Part shown: positions 52,792-62,201 of the stretch, piece after piece | How positions within the stretch are numbered: position 1 is the stretch's first letter | How the letters are laid out: each line of letters starts with the position of its first letter | From: Vibrio marisflavi CECT 7928 | GTDB lineage: Bacteria; Pseudomonadota; Gammaproteobacteria; Enterobacterales; Vibrionaceae | Assembly: GCF_921294215.1 (NCBI RefSeq) | Contig: NZ_CAKLDM010000001.1 | Coordinates: 620,001 to 684,000, forward strand | DNA length: 64,000 nt | Direction: 5' to 3' | Position numbers and translations under genes: made by a program | Notes under the pieces: model-generated | Seen by the model: only the letters and a program-made list of their open reading frames with translations | What the model was told of the DNA's origin: nothing | The model's database searches: none

Positions 52792-54246
52792 ATGACAAGC
52801 CAAACTTTACCCTCCGGACATGAGAAAAAGCGATTTTTCTCCAATTTAAAGTTCCCATCTGCTTATACAATTTTGTTTATTCTCATTGCATTAGTTGCAT
52901 TGATGACGTGGATAGTCCCTGCTGGGCAATATGATAGGGCGATGAACGAGACTTTAGGGCGCGAAGTTCCTGTCTCGGGGACCTACAAACGTGTCGAGGG
53001 TCACCCACAAGGTATTGTCGATGTATTTTTAGCTCCGATTGATGGTTTTTATGATCACGACACATATCAAGCGGCAGCAATAGACGTATCGCTTTTCGTG
53101 CTTATCATTGGTGGATTTTTGGGTACGGTTGGTAAAACGGGCGCGATTGATGCTGGTATTGAGAGGGTAACTGCTCGTTTGAAAGGACGAGAAGAGCTTA
53201 TGATTCCCATATTGATGGCTCTTTTTGCTGCAGGTGGAACCGTTTATGGAATGGCTGAGGAATCGTTACCTTTTTATTCGTTGCTAGTACCTGTGATGAT
53301 AGCTGCTAGATTTGACCCGTTAGTCGCAGCCGCAACAGTCTTGCTTGGTGCCGGTATCGGATGTTTAGGCTCTACTATCAATCCATTTGCCACGGTTATT
53401 GCTGCAAACGCCGCTTCCATTCCTTTTACTGATGGCATTTTGCTTAGAGTGGTCATGCTGGTTGTAGGTTGGTTGATCTGTGTTGCCTATGTTATGCGCT
53501 ACGCAAAAATGGTTCGCAAGGACCAAAGTAAGTCTATTGTGTTTGATAAGTATGAAGAAAATCGAGTGCATTTTCTCGGAAACAAAGGAGATGAGCTGCT
53601 TGAATTTACAACTACACGTAAGTTGATTCTGTATATTTTCGGTGGGTCTTTCGCCGTTATGATTTATGGAGTAGCGGTAGCAGGCTGGTGGATGGCTAAA
53701 ATCTCAGCATTATTTCTGGCAGCATCAATTATTGTTGGTTTTGTTGCACGAATGAGCGAAGAAGAGTTTATCTCAAGCTTTATTGATGGAGCGAGAGACT
53801 TGCTAGGTGTTGCTTTAATTATCGGTATAGCCCGAGGAATCGTGGTGGTCATGGATCACGGAATGATCACTGACACCATACTTCATTCTGCCGAAACGAC
53901 TATTAGCGGTTTATCTTCGGTGATATTTATTAATGTAATGTATGTGTTGGAAATACTGCTATCTTTCTTAGTGCCCTCTACGTCTGGCTTAGCTGTTCTT
54001 ACTATGCCTATTTTGGCGCCGTTAGCTGATTTTGCCGGAGTAGGGCGCGAGCTTGTTGTCACGGCCTATCAATCTGCATCTGGGATTGTGAATCTGATTA
54101 CGCCCACATCAGCCGTTGTAATGGGAGGTTTGGCGATTGCACGAGTTCCTTATGTTCGTTGGATTAAATGGGTGATGCCATTAATCGGTATCTTAGCGCT
54201 ATTTTCGATTATTTCTTTGAGTGTTGGTGCAATGATTTCGATGTAA
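52792..54246 (+). CDS. YfcC-family transporter, probably arginine/ornithine exchanger or uptake
   Basis: This 484-residue, about 12-helix membrane protein has LKFPSAYTILFILIALVALMTWIVPAGQYDR, the usual opening of YfcC/ArcD-like transporters, and GMAEESLPFYSLLVPVMIAARFD. A later LVPSTSGLAVLTMPILAPLADFAGVGRELVVTAYQS and LITPTSAVVMGGLAIARV complete the pattern. YfcC is in the ion-transporter superfamily (basic amino acid carriers and C4-dicarboxylate carriers). The divergent arc operon makes arginine/ornithine exchange plausible, not proven. It replaces arcD in this locus. Confidence 0.87.
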   Translation: MTSQTLPSGHEKKRFFSNLKFPSAYTILFILIALVALMTWIVPAGQYDRAMNETLGREVPVSGTYKRVEGHPQGIVDVFLAPIDGFYDHDTYQAAAIDVSLFVLIIGGFLGTVGKTGAIDAGIERVTARLKGREELMIPILMALFAAGGTVYGMAEESLPFYSLLVPVMIAARFDPLVAAATVLLGAGIGCLGSTINPFATVIAANAASIPFTDGILLRVVMLVVGWLICVAYVMRYAKMVRKDQSKSIVFDKYEENRVHFLGNKGDELLEFTTTRKLILYIFGGSFAVMIYGVAVAGWWMAKISALFLAASIIVGFVARMSEEEFISSFIDGARDLLGVALIIGIARGIVVVMDHGMITDTILHSAETTISGLSSVIFINVMYVLEILLSFLVPSTSGLAVLTMPILAPLADFAGVGRELVVTAYQSASGIVNLITPTSAVVMGGLAIARVPYVRWIKWVMPLIGILALFSIISLSVGAMISM

Positions 54247-54283
54247 ATTAAAAATCGCATACTGCCATCTTTGCTAAAGGTAG

Positions 54284-54317
54284 CGCTTGTTTGTGTGGTC
54301 GCCTACGCAAACAAGCG
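54284..54317 (+). terminator. Terminator-like hairpin after the YfcC-type gene
   Basis: CGCTTGTTTG (54284-54293) pairs perfectly with CAAACAAGCG (54308-54317) around a 14-base loop, about 40 bases past the stop. No clear T-run follows, so its termination strength is uncertain. Confidence 0.6.
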
Positions 54318-54454
54318 TGATAAACCCAAAGAATATGAGCTGAACAACCACGTCTAATTGACGTGTGTATGAATGCACAAGTTAGAGCCTGAGTGTTTAT
54401 TTGGAGCTAGTAATTAAGGTAAGTGTCAAAAGAATCCAGCTTGTACATATTATT

Positions 54455-55183
54455 TTAGTATTGTTTCGGGGCATAAAATCGAGAACAAAATAACCCTAGC
54501 TCAAACAATAAACACATGGGGACGGCAAGAAGTGTTTGGGAAAGCATATCTGGTGGAGTCAAAAACATACCAATGACGAACGCACCGACAATTATGTAGG
54601 GTCGTTTTTCACTTAGAGCTTTTGGTGTAGTTATTCCCATCCAGCAGATAAGAATAATTGCAACAGGTATTTCAAACGCGATACCAAACCCGGTAAAGAC
54701 AGTTAATACAAAGTCTAAATAATTAGAGATATCCGTTGCATACTCTACACCGCCGAGCGATATCGCAGTAAAAAAGCTGAACACAATCGGCAAAACAGCA
54801 AAATAAGCAAATGCCACTCCACAGTAAAATAGTAAGGAACTCGATATTAACAGTGGTGCGATTAAGCGTCTTTCATGTTTGTATAGGCCTGGTGCAACGA
54901 AAGCCCATATTTGATAAAGGATGTATGGTACGGCCGCAAACCCTGAGATAACTAGTGTGAGTTTTACAGGGGTAAATAATGGTGAAACAACACTAGTCGC
55001 TATCATTGTCGCGCCTTTTGGCAACCTGTGTACTAACGGTGCTGATACAAGGTTATAAATGTTGTTTGAGAAATACGCCAGACTAGCGAAAACGATACAA
55101 ACGGAGCTAATGCATTTTAGCAACCGCGACCGAAATTCTAGCAAATGGCGCATTAACGGCTGAGGGTTTGATTCAACTGTCAT
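54455..55183 (-). CDS. tatC: Twin-arginine translocase subunit TatC
   Basis: A 242-residue protein with six membrane helices. It opens [29 protein letters not shown], with the H-L-x-E-x-R motif of the first cytoplasmic loop that docks twin-arginine signals. [30 protein letters not shown] and a [12 protein letters not shown] segment match TatC, including the F-G-x-x-F-E-x-P region. It is the last gene of a giant-substrate, tatA, tatB, tatC operon. It is probably a second set, because the tat genes near ubiB are the housekeeping copy in relatives; that copy is not in this window. Confidence 0.94.
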   Translation of the reverse strand: MTVESNPQPLMRHLLEFRSRLLKCISSVCIVFASLAYFSNNIYNLVSAPLVHRLPKGATMIATSVVSPLFTPVKLTLVISGFAAVPYILYQIWAFVAPGLYKHERRLIAPLLISSSLLFYCGVAFAYFAVLPIVFSFFTAISLGGVEYATDISNYLDFVLTVFTGFGIAFEIPVAIILICWMGITTPKALSEKRPYIIVGAFVIGMFLTPPDMLSQTLLAVPMCLLFELGLFCSRFYAPKQY

Positions 55184-55207
55184 GGCATTTTTTACATTCG
55201 TTATGTT

Positions 55208-55555
55208 TTACTTATTTGAGGGAGCTTCGAAAATACTTTTAATACTCTCTAATTCAGACCGAACTTCACCTAGTGAACGACCAATATCTTCTTTGGTAGT
55301 ATCAAAATGATGCTGCGTTGCTTTGATAGTCTCACTTACTTTTTTTACCTGTTTTTGTTCAACCTCGATGCTTTCTTTTAAATTCGAAAGCTGTAATTCA
55401 TGCGAGATCTCCCTTTTGATGTTGTTAGTCATAGTTCGAGCCACGCTAATGTATTTGACAATACTGCGGATAACCTGAGGTAATTGCTCCGGGCCGAACA
55501 CCACGAGAGCTACGACTAGAATTAGCCCCAGCTCTCCAAAGCTGCCGTCAAACAC
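55208..55555 (-). CDS. tatB: Twin-arginine translocase subunit TatB
   Basis: A 115-residue protein with one N-terminal membrane helix, then a long amphipathic and coiled region. MFDGSFGELGLILVVALVVFGPEQLPQVIRSI has the Glu8 and the G-P-x-x-L-P of TatB, not the F-G of TatA. It partners TatC in the receptor complex. The rest (about 60-115) is a charged helix of low conservation, somewhat shorter than in E. coli TatB (171). The gene starts two bases after the tatA stop. Confidence 0.9.
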   Translation of the reverse strand: MFDGSFGELGLILVVALVVFGPEQLPQVIRSIVKYISVARTMTNNIKREISHELQLSNLKESIEVEQKQVKKVSETIKATQHHFDTTKEDIGRSLGEVRSELESIKSIFEAPSNK

Positions 55556-55557
55556 CT

Positions 55558-55782
55558 CTATACCTTATTAATGTCTTTTGTAGTATCGGAGTGAGACTCC
55601 GTTACTACTACATTGTTGTCATGGCTGCTGTTCCCAGTAGCAGGTTCTTCCTTCAACGACTTCTTAAAGCCTTGAATTGCCGTACCTAAATCCGAACCAA
55701 TGCCACTTAACTTTTTAGTGCCAAATAATACAATTACAATCAAAGCAATAATAAGAAGTTGCCAGATACTAATGTCAGCCAT
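55558..55782 (-). CDS. tatA: Twin-arginine translocase subunit TatA
   Basis: A 74-residue protein. [40 protein letters not shown] has the short membrane helix, F-G-x-x-K-L hinge and amphipathic helix of TatA. A 30-residue acidic tail follows. TatA forms the pore-like assemblies that move folded substrates. It is the second gene of the operon, 49 bases after the giant substrate gene. The order substrate-tatA-tatB-tatC suggests co-expression with that substrate. Confidence 0.92.
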   Translation of the reverse strand: MADISIWQLLIIALIVIVLFGTKKLSGIGSDLGTAIQGFKKSLKEEPATGNSSHDNNVVVTESHSDTTKDINKV

Positions 55783-55831
55783 AGTAAGTCCTCTACGTGA
55801 TGAATTTAAAATGAAAAATTAAGAGTGTTAC

Positions 55832-58800
55832 CTATAATTTATGGGAAAGTAATACACAGCCTAGATCTGCGAATGGAGAAAGCGTGAGGTAAGCACATCT
55901 ATAAGGGTAATACTCAGCGAGTGGGTCAATGTCACTCCACTTATTTTCCTCTTCATTCCAAGAAATCCGAGAATAAGTCATAAAAGTGGCACCTCTTCCA
56001 AAATCACTACCTAACTCATGCACGATATCCTTAGCTCTATTTTCTGTACCAATAACTGAAAAGATAAAGCCAAAAACAATATTTAACCCTTCCCGCATCG
56101 CATTGGCTGTTTTTAGTGTTTGAAAGGTTGGCTTTTTAAGAGACGACGGTATTGTCGGTTTTTTGCGTTCAATTAAAGTCGCGATGAGTGTTGCCAACTT
56201 GATTGCCATATCCAAGTGTCCAGCAATGGTTTTGTAGACAAGCTTTCCTGTCTGCTTGTTGTCGTTCATTTCTTTTGCTTCCCAGAGGTAAAATTCAAGA
56301 AACTCGGTGAATACTCGACCAGCTTTGAATACGAGGCGAGATAGTTGAATATTGTCGACAAACTCTTTTACGGCGTCATTGTTTTTTGCTGGGCCTTTAA
56401 GTTCGTATTTCCATAGCCAAGCAACATTTTCATACCCTCGACTGATAACCTGCCAGAGAAGAAATGTGTCAGACTTAGAGGCACTTGATAGCATCAGAGA
56501 TTGACCCGTTAGGTCACTAAAACTTGTCATTGATCTATTTTCACTAAGGTATGTGGCCATCCAAGTGCTCATGCCACAAGTCCAGCCAAAAAAGTCTGAA
56601 AAGTTAATTGTCGTTGATAGGTTTACATCAAAGAGCTTTAGCAAGTCAGTCAGGATTGGGATTTGTAGAGTGACTAAAGGCGCTGACCAGATACTATTGA
56701 ACAGTCCACTTATGGTATTTGGATCTAAAACAGTTTGTATCAAGTCTGCTATATCTTCGATGATAAGAAATATATCATCGCCTACATTTTTGATACTGCC
56801 TAAAAAGCTGTTAATCATCTGCCCTGGATCTGCAATAGCCCCTAGACCTGTAATGAACGTACCTAAGAGATCAACTAACGTATTTTCAATATCGTCATTT
56901 AAATGAGTTATATCGCTATCGATAGTTGTCAATAAGTTATCTGGAATCGGTATATCATTGATTATTATAGGAAGAAGTGCATTCATGTTGGAGTCAAGTT
57001 GGGTGGTTAACTTTGCCATACTTTCCTCTATCAAATGCATGACAGGGTTAACAATTTTAGTCTCGGCTATCTGGACTCCGTTTTTTAAATCGTTTTCAAC
57101 CTGCGCTGATTGATCTTGGCCAAAAGGAGAGTTGTTAATGATATTGGCCATAGCTCCGTCAAACTCTAATTTTCCTTGACTAAGTATCGCCTTAAAAGAT
57201 TCATATGGATTACTTACTGGTGGGTTAAAAGTATTTGGCTCGGAAAAAATGCCGCCAATATGAGATTTGAAACTATTGATAAAATCGATCATATCGCTGA
57301 AATGAAAAAACATCTCAATAAAGCGAATAACAGCCATGATGTAATCAAACCAAGCATTGATAACCAAAAATAGTGCTGATAACCCAGGTATAACACTTAA
57401 AACCTTTTCAACAGAAAGTGCTATGTCATGAAGGCTTGAGACCAATACACCAATGCTTTTAGCTACATCACTAGGAATTCTAGCTAAGTCGTCAAATATA
57501 TTTCCGCTTCCAGAAAGAATATCGTCACGGACTTTGTTGATATCATTGGCTAAATGCTGAATTGCATTCCAGACATGACAAACGTCATTCCATAAATTAG
57601 ACCAAAACGACCCCAGTTGATTTCCAGAAGTCTTTGGCTCAATGACGCACAAAAATGGGTTTATTGGTAGCTTGTTTGATTCATATAAGCCACCTGTAAT
57701 CTGTAGGTTCAACCCATCTCCACGTATTCCATCAAATATGACAGTTTGGCTTGTTTCTAAAAGTTTATTACCAAATTGGCTTGTCAAAGCAGCCATATGT
57801 TCATTGCCACTCGAAGCGGAAATATCTGACCGAAACTTAGGCGCTGGGTTAAAGCCAGCGACTGTGCTGGAGCTAACATTATCAACCATTCGTTGAGTTG
57901 AATTTCTACCAATTAAAAAGCTAAACCAATTAGAGGTTGAATTGTTATCTGGATCTGCCGAATTGAGATCATTGGTGAGAATAGGGACTATTGCGCTACC
58001 TAGTGAAGGGATGGGAGTGTAACTTGGACGATTGGTGTCGCTAGGATCGACGTAATTTCCCATGTCAACTACACGAACCATCAAGTTTACTGCAACGGTA
58101 CTGGACTCTGCGAGAACTCGAAATCTAAGTGTAGAGTGTTTTGTTATAGGTTTGATTACCGCGCCAGTTGATCGACAAGCTCTGTGTGAAAAGCCGTTGT
58201 GGTCAATTATGGTAATTGGAACACTTGAGCGAACCTCATAGTAAAATGCTTCTGGAGCTGGTGATTTACTGTCAGGGTTATCAAAAGGTATGGTGTAGCC
58301 ATAGTTATTTATAGGTTCAACACTGACTTGGTGAAACTGTTTTTTTTCTAGCTTAGGGCGATTTGTATCGGCTGAAACAGTTTTTCGTTGACTGATACTT
58401 TCTGTTGACCACTGTCCTGATACATGGTTGAAGCTATGGATCTTGGTAAGCGGGGATGAGTTAATTGTTTGAATTGTGGTACTGACATACTCAAAGTCAT
58501 GATTAAAACGCGTGTTGCAAGCCATAGCTACATGAGCGTCTCCCAAAAACAATGCTTTGTTTGCTCTAACATTAGTGTCGGTTGTGTCCGTACGAAAATC
58601 TGGTACTTGGGCTAACTCTAAAACTTCGCAGTTATATGCACCTAAGCCCAAACTATAGAGTTGCGAGCTGGTTCCATTTGAATCGAAAGGATTGTCGGGA
58701 ATACCATCTTTAGTGGCAAAAGATTGACTGATTAATCCAGCGCCGTTAGTTGTATTTATTAAAAAGCGCCAGCCACCATATTTAGAACGCCCCCCTCTTA

Positions 58801-60394
58801 AGAAATAAATATCTGTAGAAGTTTGCCCCGGGTTTCCACCTAAATATCCAGGTAACTCGACTTGATTGTATGAGAGAAGTTGCTTCGTATTTTGGTCAAC
58901 AGAATAGATGATTACGGTTCTTTGTCCCGGTTTGGGCTTGTCGTTTGTATTCGCTCTCCAACCCAAACCAATATAAACATCTACCTGGTAGTTTTTTTTA
59001 GTACTATCGGTTGTTCCAGGACCGATGGCGGACGTGGAATTAAGAAAGTGGCTATCTGTAATTGACCAGAAAGCCAAACTGCCGTCGCCTTTCCTATCAA
59101 AAGGCCAATTCTCATGATAACGCAGAGTTTGTGTTGATAATGAGGATAAGATAGGAGCATGAGCCCAAAACAAATTGAGCGGTATATCTGATCTTAGTGT
59201 TCGGTTGTCTTTGACTAAGTTCTGGGCATCTAACTTTATAATGTTGTAAACCAGAACCCCATTATTAACCGCATTAGAATAACCAGATAGTGTAATTTCA
59301 ACTTGATTGCTTTTGCTGGGGTCTTCTGGGTCGTATGTAATATCGTTTATACAGCCGACGGGAAATTGAGTTCTAGCAGCATATACATTTATCTGATTTT
59401 GATAAATAAAACTGTATATTGCGATTTCTTTGGTATCAGAAGAGTTTTGAAACCACAGGTGAGTTCTACCATACTTGTCGGTAAAGCGAGAGTTTAATTG
59501 CCAATCTCCACCATTTCCCAAAGTACATATCGATTGTGGATCTTTTGAAGTGATGCCATCACCATCGAAGACTTGCCATCCAGATTCACTTACGGCCCTT
59601 ACAATACTTGCTCGATTAGGGTAAAGAGACAAATTAACGTTGATTTTCCGGGACAAAATAATATTTTTGCTGCCGCAACTGATAAATATTATCCAACTCG
59701 AGTTCACAGATGTATCTGAGTTTAGGCCCCCATCAATTTGATTCGACTCTGGTAGAGTAATTGCAACGATATTTGTCGGCTTATGTTTGCCAGATAGTAA
59801 CTCATCTAGAGGAACGATCCACTTGTGATGCCCATCAGCTGGAACGTCAGCATTATCAATGTGGACTGGAATATTTTCAAAGTGCTCAAATTGCCAACCC
59901 CCAGCTGAATTTTGTACCACTTGTACTAATTCTGTCGGGCCGTAATTGAAGGACTTATCGATAAAAGTGTCTTCAATTGAATTGCTTGGGTCATTTTGTG
60001 GCATAGAATAAAGTTTGCACTTACCCCAGTTAAACCCTTCGATGCTATCAATCAGAGGCGAGAATGTAGTTGCTTCATTGTAAGCTGGGTAGCTCATCAG
60101 TTCATCGGATACGCGAAAGCTATATATGGTTGGCTCGGTTGCCATTTCACTTTCAGTGATACCATAGTCTGAAGGCGTACTTTCGAACCCTGTTATGGTC
60201 TCTCCCCAAGACGTTGGTACGCGACCTGCAGCTACCAGTGCAGATAAGGAGGCTATTTTGACACTACCGGAAAGAAACTCTCGTCGCGAAACTAAATTGT
60301 CAAAACAATTCAGTTCTTTTTGTTGTAATTCAGTTAAACGAATGGTCTTTTTTAGCTTTTTAGCTAGCAATCTTCGTAAGTCAGATAAAGTCAT
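55832..60394 (-). CDS. 1520-residue Tat-exported protein of unknown function
   Basis: A very large protein with a twin-arginine signal: SRREFLSGSVKIASLSALVAAG, Arg pair at residues 37-38. A long charged 36-residue n-region lies before it, so export through Tat is expected. Residues about 80-900 are beta-rich with many Asn, Ser and Asp, seeming repeats of a propeller type (for example TRTHLWFQNSSDTKEIAIYSF). Residues about 950-1330 are helical, amphipathic and rich in Ile/Leu (coiled coil and hydrophobic segments such as VLSVIPGLSALFLVINAWF), with no domain recognised. The last 200 residues are mixed. It heads the operon that contains tatABC. No lipobox, LPXTG or catalytic motif was seen. Possible roles (toxin, envelope or matrix protein) are open. 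Confidence 0.85.
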   Translation of the reverse strand: MTLSDLRRLLAKKLKKTIRLTELQQKELNCFDNLVSRREFLSGSVKIASLSALVAAGRVPTSWGETITGFESTPSDYGITESEMATEPTIYSFRVSDELMSYPAYNEATTFSPLIDSIEGFNWGKCKLYSMPQNDPSNSIEDTFIDKSFNYGPTELVQVVQNSAGGWQFEHFENIPVHIDNADVPADGHHKWIVPLDELLSGKHKPTNIVAITLPESNQIDGGLNSDTSVNSSWIIFISCGSKNIILSRKINVNLSLYPNRASIVRAVSESGWQVFDGDGITSKDPQSICTLGNGGDWQLNSRFTDKYGRTHLWFQNSSDTKEIAIYSFIYQNQINVYAARTQFPVGCINDITYDPEDPSKSNQVEITLSGYSNAVNNGVLVYNIIKLDAQNLVKDNRTLRSDIPLNLFWAHAPILSSLSTQTLRYHENWPFDRKGDGSLAFWSITDSHFLNSTSAIGPGTTDSTKKNYQVDVYIGLGWRANTNDKPKPGQRTVIIYSVDQNTKQLLSYNQVELPGYLGGNPGQTSTDIYFLRGGRSKYGGWRFLINTTNGAGLISQSFATKDGIPDNPFDSNGTSSQLYSLGLGAYNCEVLELAQVPDFRTDTTDTNVRANKALFLGDAHVAMACNTRFNHDFEYVSTTIQTINSSPLTKIHSFNHVSGQWSTESISQRKTVSADTNRPKLEKKQFHQVSVEPINNYGYTIPFDNPDSKSPAPEAFYYEVRSSVPITIIDHNGFSHRACRSTGAVIKPITKHSTLRFRVLAESSTVAVNLMVRVVDMGNYVDPSDTNRPSYTPIPSLGSAIVPILTNDLNSADPDNNSTSNWFSFLIGRNSTQRMVDNVSSSTVAGFNPAPKFRSDISASSGNEHMAALTSQFGNKLLETSQTVIFDGIRGDGLNLQITGGLYESNKLPINPFLCVIEPKTSGNQLGSFWSNLWNDVCHVWNAIQHLANDINKVRDDILSGSGNIFDDLARIPSDVAKSIGVLVSSLHDIALSVEKVLSVIPGLSALFLVINAWFDYIMAVIRFIEMFFHFSDMIDFINSFKSHIGGIFSEPNTFNPPVSNPYESFKAILSQGKLEFDGAMANIINNSPFGQDQSAQVENDLKNGVQIAETKIVNPVMHLIEESMAKLTTQLDSNMNALLPIIINDIPIPDNLLTTIDSDITHLNDDIENTLVDLLGTFITGLGAIADPGQMINSFLGSIKNVGDDIFLIIEDIADLIQTVLDPNTISGLFNSIWSAPLVTLQIPILTDLLKLFDVNLSTTINFSDFFGWTCGMSTWMATYLSENRSMTSFSDLTGQSLMLSSASKSDTFLLWQVISRGYENVAWLWKYELKGPAKNNDAVKEFVDNIQLSRLVFKAGRVFTEFLEFYLWEAKEMNDNKQTGKLVYKTIAGHLDMAIKLATLIATLIERKKPTIPSSLKKPTFQTLKTANAMREGLNIVFGFIFSVIGTENRAKDIVHELGSDFGRGATFMTYSRISWNEEENKWSDIDPLAEYYPYRCAYLTLSPFADLGCVLLSHKL

Positions 60395-60416
60395 ATTAGA
60401 GCTACTGCTTATCTAA

Positions 60417-60445
60417 ATATAGTTATAGCAGAGCTATAACTATAT
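60417..60445. promoter_or_regulatory. Perfect 13-bp inverted repeat upstream of the Tat substrate gene
   Basis: ATATAGTTATAGC (60417-60429) and GCTATAACTATAT (60433-60445) flank AGA, centred 37 bases before the ATG at 60394. A third half site TAGTTATAG lies near 60548. It is placed like an operator in the core promoter or a 5' UTR hairpin. The base pattern is not that of a known regulator I can name. Confidence 0.75.
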
Positions 60446-61609
60446 CAATGGTTGTTTGATTTAAAGTTTTCTACGTTACTACTGATTACATAATCTTGTA
60501 GTAACTATATTAATTGGTCTATTTATGTGGCTGCCTTGACCATATTTTAGTTATAGACTTAGTCAGTAGAACTAACGTTACAAACCTTTAATACGGTTGT
60601 TCCAGCTAAGTAAGCAATGTAGCCGAAATTAGAGAAGGCGACACTTAATTTAAGGTTTTAATGATTGTTATAAATAGACTGCATCCCTGTTTCTGATGAC
60701 CGCTATAAATGCGGGTATTAACTCTATTACCTAATATAAGAAATTTGTTAAAACGGTCGATAAACAGCCTTTATAATTTCCAGGCATAAATGGCAAGCCT
60801 TTAGGTTTAATTTTATAAAAACATTACAATTAGTGTAAGTATGGATTCTCAAGACGAGTTTATACAGTATTTTTTTTAAAAATAAAATATATATATTTAG
60901 AACGTTTTTCTGTAAATATTACATTGGTTTTTGGTTGCCTAACTTTTAGAAGCAATAGTTACAATATAACAGTATGATGTTTTGCTTTGTTGTAATAAAA
61001 GTTTCATAGTAATGTGCTTGTCGAATAATGGTTTTTTACAAACGTGATGTAATGGTTAAAAGATACGAAATAGGTTTATTGTGACTTCCAAGGTGGGTTT
61101 TATATAATTATTAAACTATCATTACTAATAGTGAAAATGATTTGTCATTGATTTCGAATGTAATACCTAGTTTGGATTCGATACTAATTGAAACTATTCT
61201 TGCTAAGTGTATATAACTTTCTAATCGGCGAAATACGGTAAGAGGGGAGTTAGCTCTCATAGCTATATTAGTGATCTACTTAATCTTAAAAATAGGAATC
61301 GTTCTCAAGTTGTTTCTCGCGTAGATTATAGTTGTGTTACTAATGAATAATTTACACTCGTGACAACATTGGTCGAGTGATATGTACTCATGAAAATAGT
61401 AAATGAAGCGAATAAGCTTGCTGCGCAGACATTAAAAATTTGTCTATGATAATGTTAGCTGCGAACTACCTGGCCTTGATGTAGTACAAGATGATATAAC
61501 TTCTCATTTAGTAGCTAAATCATATTTAAGATCACAAAATAAGTATTGATAGATTGTCTTGGATAAATCAATTGGGGCAATATGTTCTTCGTTGACGTTA
61601 TGTAAGTAC

Positions 61610-61629
61610 AAATGAGAGCGCTCTCATTT
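61610..61629. promoter_or_regulatory. Perfect 20-bp palindrome, LacI-family type, upstream of PTS IIB
   Basis: AAATGAGAGCGCTCTCATTT is perfect and has a central GCGC, like LacI/GalR-family sites (TGAAAGCGCTTTCA type). It ends 48 bases before the IIB start. The regulator is not in the window and is not the LacI protein at 38960, whose sites differ. Confidence 0.8.
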
Positions 61630-61677
61630 ATTGGTGGCTTGTTGGTATAAAGGTATTTAAATCAAGGTGATAAAGGT

Positions 61678-61983
61678 ATGATTAAGATTTTTCTTTGCTG
61701 TGCAGCTGGGATGTCTACATCGATGGTTGTGAATAAAATGAGACAGGCAGCACAACATGAAGGTATCGAAGCAGAGATTAATGCGTACTCAATATCTGCA
61801 TTTGAAACAGAAGTAAAAAGAAATGATGTTTGTCTTGTAGCTCCACAAGTTAAATATAGATACCAAGAATTTAGTAAACGATGCCAAGAGGAAAACGTTG
61901 CTTGTGGGCAAATCGATATGATGCACTATGGCATAATGAAAGGAAAAGAAATATTGCAACAAGCAATTAACCTAAAAGGTTAG
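61678..61983 (+). CDS. PTS lactose/cellobiose-type IIB component
   Basis: The 101-residue protein has the IIB phosphorylation site: IKIFLCCAAGMSTSMVVNKM (Cys7 or Cys8, the former in the usual place). It resembles CelA/ChbB, which phosphorylate cellobiose or N,N-diacetylchitobiose-type sugars through a membrane IIC. VAPQVKYRYQEFSKRC is the family middle segment. It begins the operon IIB-IIC-ChbG behind the palindrome at 61610. No IIA gene lies between, so an outside IIA must supply phosphate. The sugar is probably a diacetylchitobiose-like disaccharide because chbG follows. Confidence 0.9.
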   Translation: MIKIFLCCAAGMSTSMVVNKMRQAAQHEGIEAEINAYSISAFETEVKRNDVCLVAPQVKYRYQEFSKRCQEENVACGQIDMMHYGIMKGKEILQQAINLKG

Positions 61984-62021
61984 CTTGTTGGTTATAAGTT
62001 GTTGTAATTATATAAGTATAA

Positions 62022-62082
62022 CCACTCATAAATAAGATCTGTGAAGCATAATTATTGTGGCAATAGGTTTATTTATGAGTGG
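62022..62082 (+). promoter_or_regulatory. 14-bp inverted repeat between PTS IIB and IIC
   Basis: CCACTCATAAATAA (62022-62035) and TTATTTATGAGTGG (62069-62082) form a perfect stem with a 33-base loop in the 218-base gap between IIB and IIC. No T-run follows. It might control processing or partial termination and so the ratio of IIB to IIC. Confidence 0.7.
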
Positions 62083-62201
62083 AAATTAAAGATAACAAAG
62101 TTAACGCCTTCAAAAATATAACATTATATTAATTCTTGCTCATTAGTATGAGCACTGATTAACGTGATTCAATGAATACTATTGATAAATAGGGAGATTT
62201 T

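Larger units (their letters stand above)
60395..61677. other. Long AT-rich non-coding region between the Tat operon and the PTS operon
   Basis: About 1.28 kb without a convincing gene. It holds the inverted repeat upstream of the Tat substrate gene (60417-60445), a third half site TAGTTATAG at about 60548, and the PTS operator (61610-61629). The frames at about 61390-61450 (19 codons) and 61463-61555 (about 32 codons) may be decayed coding sequence, not recognised. Unusually high A+T suggests a regulatory or foreign stretch. Confidence 0.55.
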
